Below are positions 6,456-9,870 of a stretch of DNA of 9,870 nucleotides, one piece after another (position 1 is the stretch's first letter; the number at the start of each line of letters is the position of its first letter). Position numbers and translations under genes: made by a program. Source of the stretch: an uncultured Hyphomicrobiales bacterium (GTDB lineage: Bacteria > Pseudomonadota > Alphaproteobacteria > Rhizobiales > Xanthobacteraceae). The notes beneath the pieces are model-generated. The model saw only the letters and a program-made list of their open reading frames with translations. It made no database searches and was not told where the DNA came from. The stretch lies in the NCBI GenBank assembly GCA_903891395.1, contig CAITEM010000103.1:1-9870 (forward strand), given 5' to 3'.

Positions 6456-6764
6456 TCAGCGGGTGCAAACAATCGCGACAAAGTCGTTGCAGCCGGCGCC
6501 AGTGCATCCCGGACCGCTGTTCGGAATGGCGCCGGTGATGTCGTCCCGGTCGACCTTGCTGAAGTTGGCGGCCTGGGCGAACTCGTGCGACTTGCAATAG
6601 GAATTGGCGGCCGCGGCGCCGCATTTGGCGCCGGTGGCGAGGCATCGGTCGATGCCATAGGCGTCGGCATCGTTGGCGATGATGAACGTCCGGCGTTCGG
6701 CCGCCGTGGCGCTGACGACGCCGAGGCAAAGAACGGCGGCGAGACTGATGATGAATGTCCGCAT
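6456..6764 (-). CDS. Small exported six-cysteine protein, function unknown
   Basis: A 102-aa product from ATG 6764. Residues 1-22 (MRTFIISLAAVLCLGVVSAT plus AA) form a clear signal peptide, predicted cleavage just before ERRTF, giving a mature protein of about 80 aa for the periplasm or outside. The mature part has six cysteines (41, 48, 57, 87, 92, 100), enough for three disulfides, and the motif FIIANDADAYGIDRCLATG. I do not recognise a named domain. An in-frame TTG at 6797 would add 11 residues but would put extra charged residues before the signal peptide; the ATG is preferred. A weak purine-rich AGGAAAG (complement of 6776-6782) lies 11 bases upstream. It is a stand-alone gene: 182 bp separate it from the MarR gene, and cysS diverges on the other side. 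Codon use matches its neighbours. Confidence 0.75.
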   Translation of the reverse strand: MRTFIISLAAVLCLGVVSATAAERRTFIIANDADAYGIDRCLATGAKCGAAAANSYCKSHEFAQAANFSKVDRDDITGAIPNSGPGCTGAGCNDFVAIVCTR

Positions 6765-6920
6765 GAGAACGCCCACTTTCCTGCAAACGCCACACAAGGG
6801 CGCGGGAGGTAAAATGGGAGGAATTCCTTAAAGCTGATTTAACCGTGATAGACCGGCGGGGACCGGGGCAGTGGCGGGCGTTTGTGGCTTTCCGGTGGCT
6901 TACAGGGCCTATCCCCAGGT

Positions 6921-6950
6921 CTTGACGGAATCTGGCCAAATCAGCATTGT
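6921..6950 (+). promoter_or_regulatory. Candidate housekeeping promoter for the cysS-cimA operon
   Basis: CTTGAC at 6921-6926 matches the alphaproteobacterial -35 consensus exactly. CATTGT at 6945-6950 could serve as a poor -10 (18 bases after the CTTGAC). It is about 140 bases upstream of cysS and correctly oriented. The -10 is weak, so this is only a candidate. Confidence 0.3.
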
Positions 6951-6978
6951 GCCGGCCATGCACGGTCTGACCCACATC

Positions 6979-6994
6979 TGCGGCATTCGCCGCA
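6979..6994. other. Short perfect hairpin in the cysS leader region
   Basis: TGCGGC (6979-6984), loop ATTC, GCCGCA (6989-6994) form a 6-bp perfect stem. No T-run follows. If transcription starts near 6957 it would be in the cysS 5' leader. It has no features of a T-box or other known leader. Confidence 0.35.
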
Positions 6995-7090
6995 CGATTA
7001 TTAGCTAGCGCACAAGCTGGCTGCGGCCGTCTTTTCTCATAGTCGAGATACCAAGGACGCCCGGCCAGCGAGCCGATGGATGTCTTTGTT

Positions 7091-8437
7091 ATGGAGCTCA
7101 AGCTCTACGATACGTTGACGCGCGAGAAGCGGACCTTCGTTCCGATCGATCCCGCGCGCGTGCGCATGTATGTGTGCGGGCCGACGGTCTACGACTACGC
7201 CCATATCGGCAATGCGCGGCCTGTCATCGTGTTCGACGTGCTGTTCCGCCTGCTGCGGCACCTGTACGGCGAGAGCCACGTCACCTACGTGCGCAACATC
7301 ACCGACGTCGACGACAAGATCAACGCGCGCGCCGCCGAGCGCAAAATCGACATCCGTGAACTGACCAACGAGACCTACAAGAATTTCAAGGCCGACGTCG
7401 AGGCGTTGGGATGCCTGCCGCCGACGATCGAGCCGCGCGCCACCGAACACATCGACGAGATGAAGACGCTGATCGAGCGGCTGGTCGCTGCCGGTCACGC
7501 TTACGTCGCCGAAGACAATGTGCTGTTCAACGTGCCGTCGATGCCGGACTACGGCAAATTGTCGAACCGCCCGCTCGACGAGATGATCGCGGGCGCCCGC
7601 GTCGAAGTCGCGCCGTACAAGAAGGACCCGCAGGACTTCGTGCTGTGGAAGCCGTCGAAAGCCGGCGAACCCGGCTGGCCGTCACCGGCCGGCATCAAGG
7701 GGCAGGGCCGGCCCGGCTGGCACATCGAATGCTCGGCGATGGCGTGGAAGCATCTCGGCGAGACTTTCGACATCCATGGCGGCGGCATCGATCTGGTGTT
7801 TCCGCATCACGAGAACGAAATCGCGCAATCGCGCTGCGCCTTCCATAGCGGCGTGATGGCGAACTATTGGGTGCACAACGGCTTCCTCCAGGTCGAAGGC
7901 GAGAAGATGTCGAAGAGCCTCGGCAACTTCGTGACGATTCACGAGTTGCTGGCCGACTGGCCGGGCGAGGTGGTGCGGCTCAACATGCTGCGCTCGCATT
8001 ACCGCCAGCCCATCGATTGGACTGTGAAAGGTTTGGAAGAAAGCTGGAAGGCACTCGCCGCCTGGACCGCGACTCCCGAGTTCGTCGATGGCCACGACGC
8101 GACAATTGCGCCCGTCGTGCTCGACGCGCTGTGCGACGACCTCAACACGCCGATGATGATGACCGCGCTGCATGGCTTGCACAGCCAAGGCGATGGTGCG
8201 GCGCTGAGCGCCAGCTTGCGCGGTCTCGGGTTCCGGCATCGGCCGGAAAGCAAGAAGGTCGTCGATACCGCGGTGGTGCAGAGTCTTATCTCGGCGAGGC
8301 TTGAAGCGCGCCGGGAAAAGAATTTCCAAGAATCCGACCGCATCCGCGACGAACTTGTCGCGATGGGCGTGGTGATCAAGGACGCCAAAGATCCCAAGAC
8401 CGGCGAGCTCACGACCGCGTGGGAGGTCGCGCGCTGA
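7091..8437 (+). CDS. cysS: Cysteinyl-tRNA synthetase
   Basis: Class I aminoacyl-tRNA synthetase that charges tRNA-Cys with cysteine in the cytoplasm. From ATG 7091 the product is 448 aa; an in-frame ATG at 7076 would add five residues (MDVFV). The family normally begins at the KLYDTLTREK stretch, so 7091 is preferred, although neither start has a good ribosome site. Visible features: CGPTVYDYAHIGNARP with the HIGH-type HIGN, the RNITDVDDKINARA segment, GWHIECSAMAWKHLG, VFPHHENEIAQS, and KMSKSLGNF as the KMSKS loop. The zinc ligands are complete: the Cys of VCGPT, the Cys of IECSAM, and the first His and the second Glu of HHENE. The C-terminal anticodon-binding helices end in ESDRIRDELVAMGVVIKD. 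It opens a tight operon; its TGA shares one base with the next ATG. Confidence 0.97.
   Translation: MELKLYDTLTREKRTFVPIDPARVRMYVCGPTVYDYAHIGNARPVIVFDVLFRLLRHLYGESHVTYVRNITDVDDKINARAAERKIDIRELTNETYKNFKADVEALGCLPPTIEPRATEHIDEMKTLIERLVAAGHAYVAEDNVLFNVPSMPDYGKLSNRPLDEMIAGARVEVAPYKKDPQDFVLWKPSKAGEPGWPSPAGIKGQGRPGWHIECSAMAWKHLGETFDIHGGGIDLVFPHHENEIAQSRCAFHSGVMANYWVHNGFLQVEGEKMSKSLGNFVTIHELLADWPGEVVRLNMLRSHYRQPIDWTVKGLEESWKALAAWTATPEFVDGHDATIAPVVLDALCDDLNTPMMMTALHGLHSQGDGAALSASLRGLGFRHRPESKKVVDTAVVQSLISARLEARREKNFQESDRIRDELVAMGVVIKDAKDPKTGELTTAWEVAR
8421..8426 (+). promoter_or_regulatory. Ribosome binding site fixing the GNAT start
   Basis: GGGAGG lies inside the last cysS codons, ten bases before ATG 8437. 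It supports this start over the in-frame GTG at 8419, which would place the ribosome site inside the gene itself. Confidence 0.65.
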
Positions 8438-8940
8438 TGGCCACCGCACACCCCAAGCTCGGTCTGCGTCCCTTCCTGCCGGAAGACGCGGACGTTCTGG
8501 CGGAAATCTTCCGCACCAGCATCATGGACCTGACCGGCGAGGACTATTCCGAGGCGCAGCAACAGGCCTGGGCGTCGGCGGCCGATAGCGTTCCAGCCTT
8601 TGCCAAAAAGCTCGGCAACCAACTCACCTTGGTCGCCAGCCTTGAAGGCTCGCCCGCCGGTTTCGCCTCGCTCGGCCCCGGCGGCAAGATCGAGATGCTG
8701 TATATTCATCCCGCCGCGGCCGGGCAGGGCGTTGCCGCCATGCTGGTCGACGCGCTGGAGAAATTGGCCGGCGCGCGCAAGGCCGAGAAGCTGGTCGTCG
8801 ACGCCAGCGATACCGCGCGCGGCTTCTTCGAGAAACGCGGCTATGTCGCGCAGCAACGCAACAGCATCACCGTCGGCGACGAATGGCTCGCCACCACCAC
8901 GCTGCACAAGCCGCTCGCCGCGAAACCGGAGGCTTCATGA
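8437..8940 (+). CDS. GNAT-family N-acetyltransferase
   Basis: Predicted acetyl-CoA-dependent acyltransferase of 167 aa, a typical single-domain length. The substrate is unknown. The N-terminal part GLRPFLPEDADVLAEIFRTS is the usual GNAT opening (beta1-alpha1). The acetyl-CoA region is IEMLYIHPAAAGQGVAAMLV (85-104), where the pyrophosphate-binding Q/RxxGxG/A motif reads AGQGVA (95-100): its glycine at 98 and last alanine are kept but the first Gln/Arg is Ala. The motif-B helix TARGFFEKRGYV (126-137) is clear. The gene overlaps the cysS stop by one base (TGATG) and its own TGA overlaps the next ATG by four (ATGA), so it should be co-transcribed and translationally coupled. Placement beside cysS and cimA does not reveal the substrate. 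Confidence 0.9.
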   Translation: MATAHPKLGLRPFLPEDADVLAEIFRTSIMDLTGEDYSEAQQQAWASAADSVPAFAKKLGNQLTLVASLEGSPAGFASLGPGGKIEMLYIHPAAAGQGVAAMLVDALEKLAGARKAEKLVVDASDTARGFFEKRGYVAQQRNSITVGDEWLATTTLHKPLAAKPEAS

Positions 8941-9053
8941 CCAAGCCCGACACGCCGTTTCCCCGGCATTGGCTCTATTACATCGTGCTCAAATATGGCG
9001 TGCTCGCCGCGGCGATCCTGCTGGCGCTCTATGTCGTTTACCGGATGTCGTAG
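8937..9053 (+). CDS. Single-helix membrane microprotein, 38 aa
   Basis: ATG 8937 overlaps the acetyltransferase TGA as ATGA, with GGAGG at 8928-8932 four bases upstream. The product has a short polar N-terminus (MTKPDTPFPRHW) and one hydrophobic helix, about residues 13-34 (containing KYGVLAAAILLALYVVY), ending in RMS. It is probably anchored in the inner membrane. The flanking charges do not settle topology: K3 and R10 precede the helix, K19 is inside it, and R36 follows it. I recognise no family. Support for coding is the start/stop overlap, a ribosome site, the coherent membrane helix, and an otherwise gapless operon. Such short genes are usually missed by gene callers. Confidence 0.7.
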   Translation: MTKPDTPFPRHWLYYIVLKYGVLAAAILLALYVVYRMS

Positions 9054-9055
9054 TC

Positions 9056-9142
9056 ATGGAAATGAAACGGCACCATGTGGTCATGGCTCTCGTCGCGGTC
9101 GTCATCGCGGTCGCGCTGCTGTCCAATTATTATCTTTGGTAG
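9056..9142 (+). CDS. Single-helix membrane microprotein, 28 aa
   Basis: Begins two bases after the previous stop and ends six bases before cimA. The sequence is a short basic N-terminus (MEMKRHH), one hydrophobic helix at about residues 8-22 (VVMALVAVVIAVALL) and the end SNYYLW. A basic N-terminus followed by a helix predicts a cytoplasmic N-end. An alternative start is the ATG at 9062. No strong ribosome site is present, so translation would depend on coupling or reinitiation. It is less certain than its 38-aa neighbour: 28 codons could be open by chance, but the fit between two genes and the membrane-helix composition argue for a real gene. Confidence 0.5.
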   Translation: MEMKRHHVVMALVAVVIAVALLSNYYLW

Positions 9143-9148
9143 CTGCTC

Positions 9149-9870
9149 ATGCCGAAGGAACGCCTGTATCTGTTCGACACCACGCTGCGTGACGGCGCGC
9201 AGACCAATGGCGTCGACTTCACGCTGGCCGACAAGCTGGCGATCGCCGGCATGCTCGACGATCTCGGCATCGACTACGTCGAGGGCGGCTACCCCGGCGC
9301 CAATCCGACCGACACCGAATTCTTTGCGACCGACCATAACTTCGACACGACGTTCACCGCTTTCGGCATGACGCGGCGGCCCGGCCGTTCGGCGTCGAAC
9401 GATCCCGGGCTCGCGTTATTGCTCGACGCCAAGGCCGACGCGATCTGTTTCGTCGCCAAGGCCTGGGACTATCATGTCCGTGTGGCGCTCGAGACCACCA
9501 ACGACGAAAACATCGCTTCGATCCGCGACAGCGTGCGCGCCGCCAAGGCCAGGGGCCGGGAAGTGCTGCTCGATTGCGAACATTTCTTCGACGGCTACAA
9601 AGCCAACCCGCAATACGCGCTGGCCTGCGCCAAGGCGGCCTATGACGAAGGCGCGCGCTGGGTCGTGCTGTGCGACACCAATGGCGGTACGCTGCCGCAC
9701 GAAGTCGAGACCGTCGTCGGCGCGGTGGTGAAGGTCATCCCCGGCGATCACGTCGGTATCCACGCGCACAACGACACCGAGCAGGCGGTGGCCAATTCGT
9801 TTGCCGCCGTGCGCGCCGGCGCGCGGCAGATTCAGGGCACGCTCAACGGCCATGGCGAGCGCTGCGGCAA
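9149..9870 (+). CDS. cimA: Citramalate synthase, 3'-truncated by window edge
   Basis: Condenses acetyl-CoA with pyruvate to (R)-citramalate, the entry to the threonine-independent isoleucine pathway. 240 codons are visible of an expected 520-540. The product starts MPKERLYLFDTTLRDGAQTN, the hallmark of the DRE-TIM (HMGL-like) aldolase family, with R14 and D15 catalytic/metal residues. EGGYPGANPTDTEFF (45-59) and FVAKAWDYHV (101-110) are typical of CimA rather than 2-isopropylmalate synthase. Metal ligands H205 and H207 lie in GIHAHNDTEQAVANS. The window stops in the conserved NGHGERCG (233-240). ATG 9149 starts exactly at the family N-terminus, six bases after the 28-aa gene; no strong ribosome site is seen. 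The C-terminal regulatory (LeuA dimer) domain is outside the window. Homocitrate synthase is a less likely alternative. Confidence 0.94.
   Translation, partial: MPKERLYLFDTTLRDGAQTNGVDFTLADKLAIAGMLDDLGIDYVEGGYPGANPTDTEFFATDHNFDTTFTAFGMTRRPGRSASNDPGLALLLDAKADAICFVAKAWDYHVRVALETTNDENIASIRDSVRAAKARGREVLLDCEHFFDGYKANPQYALACAKAAYDEGARWVVLCDTNGGTLPHEVETVVGAVVKVIPGDHVGIHAHNDTEQAVANSFAAVRAGARQIQGTLNGHGERCG

Larger units (their letters stand above)
6765..7090. other. Gene-free divergent intergenic region between the small secreted protein and cysS
   Basis: No supportable coding sequence, tRNA or known riboswitch is visible. It holds a perfect 10-bp palindrome AGGAATTCCT (6819-6828) in an AT-richer patch near the small-protein start, a candidate cysS promoter (6921-6950), a perfect hairpin TGCGGC-ATTC-GCCGCA (6979-6994), and AAGGA at 7053-7057, which is too far from either cysS ATG for a normal ribosome site. 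Confidence 0.6.

Noticed and set aside
6819..6828. Perfect palindrome AGGAATTCCT
   Set aside because: Only 10 bp, with no second copy and no clear promoter around it; too short to call an operator on its own.
6765..7090. Possible T-box, riboswitch or tRNA in the cysS leader
   Set aside because: No T-box antiterminator sequence, no tRNA-like fold and no known riboswitch core could be seen; only one short hairpin is present.
6424..7101. 225-aa open frame on the minus strand crossing the small secreted protein
   Set aside because: It is out of phase with the frame that has a clean signal peptide and ordered cysteines, crosses the gene-free region, and has low-complexity Arg/His content.
7682..8907. 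Two overlapping long open frames on the minus strand (255 and 302 aa)
   Set aside because: Both are shadows of cysS and the acetyltransferase gene, which carry intact family motifs.
1..9870. Mobile element, CRISPR array, toxin-antitoxin or phage-defence system
   Set aside because: No transposase, integrase, regularly spaced repeats, terminal inverted repeats or defence-type domains were found; gene content and composition are uniform and housekeeping-like.

Overview
The window looks like ordinary chromosomal core sequence from a GC-rich alphaproteobacterium, probably Hyphomicrobiales (Bradyrhizobium/Rhodopseudomonas/Xanthobacteraceae-like). The reasons are high GC with strong C/G at third codon positions, a class II DAHP synthase, a DUF2865 secreted protein (a family I associate with rhizobial alphaproteobacteria), GTG starts, and the cysS - acetyltransferase - cimA arrangement. 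The taxonomic call is an inference from gene content. I see no mobile element, integrase, CRISPR array, tRNA, rRNA or phage gene.

Layout. (1) Plus strand, 1-3029: the 3' part of a class II DAHP synthase gene (shikimate pathway entry; the 5' end is outside the window), an 88-bp gap with a GC-rich stem-loop, then a complete glutamine-dependent NAD+ synthetase (nadE). (2) Minus strand, 6273 down to 3033: a co-directional run of MarR-type regulator, maleylacetoacetate isomerase (maiA, tyrosine/homogentisate catabolism), an EamA/DMT-family membrane transporter, and a secreted Cys-rich DUF2865 protein. The transporter and DUF2865 genes overlap as ATGA. The run ends three bases from the nadE stop codon, tail to tail. 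(3) 6274-6455: the region upstream of the MarR gene, with three separate inverted repeats. (4) Minus strand, 6764-6456: a small exported six-cysteine protein of unknown function. (5) 6765-7090: a 326-bp gene-free stretch, probably carrying the start signals for the small secreted protein and for cysS. (6) Plus strand, 7091 to the right edge: a very tight operon of cysS (cysteinyl-tRNA synthetase), a GNAT acetyltransferase, two single-helix membrane microproteins (38 and 28 aa), and cimA (citramalate synthase, isoleucine biosynthesis; 3' end outside the window).

How the genes fit together. Most are housekeeping: aromatic amino acid synthesis, NAD+ synthesis, tRNA charging and isoleucine synthesis. 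The MarR-maiA pair suggests local control of aromatic/tyrosine breakdown, but the partner genes (homogentisate dioxygenase, fumarylacetoacetase) are not in the window. I found no convincing new multi-gene system. The items most worth a second look are the two consecutive microproteins inside the cysS-cimA operon, the inverted-repeat cluster upstream of the MarR gene, the stem-loops at the nadE/DUF2865 convergent junction, and an 18-bp tandem repeat that builds the signal peptide of the DUF2865 protein.
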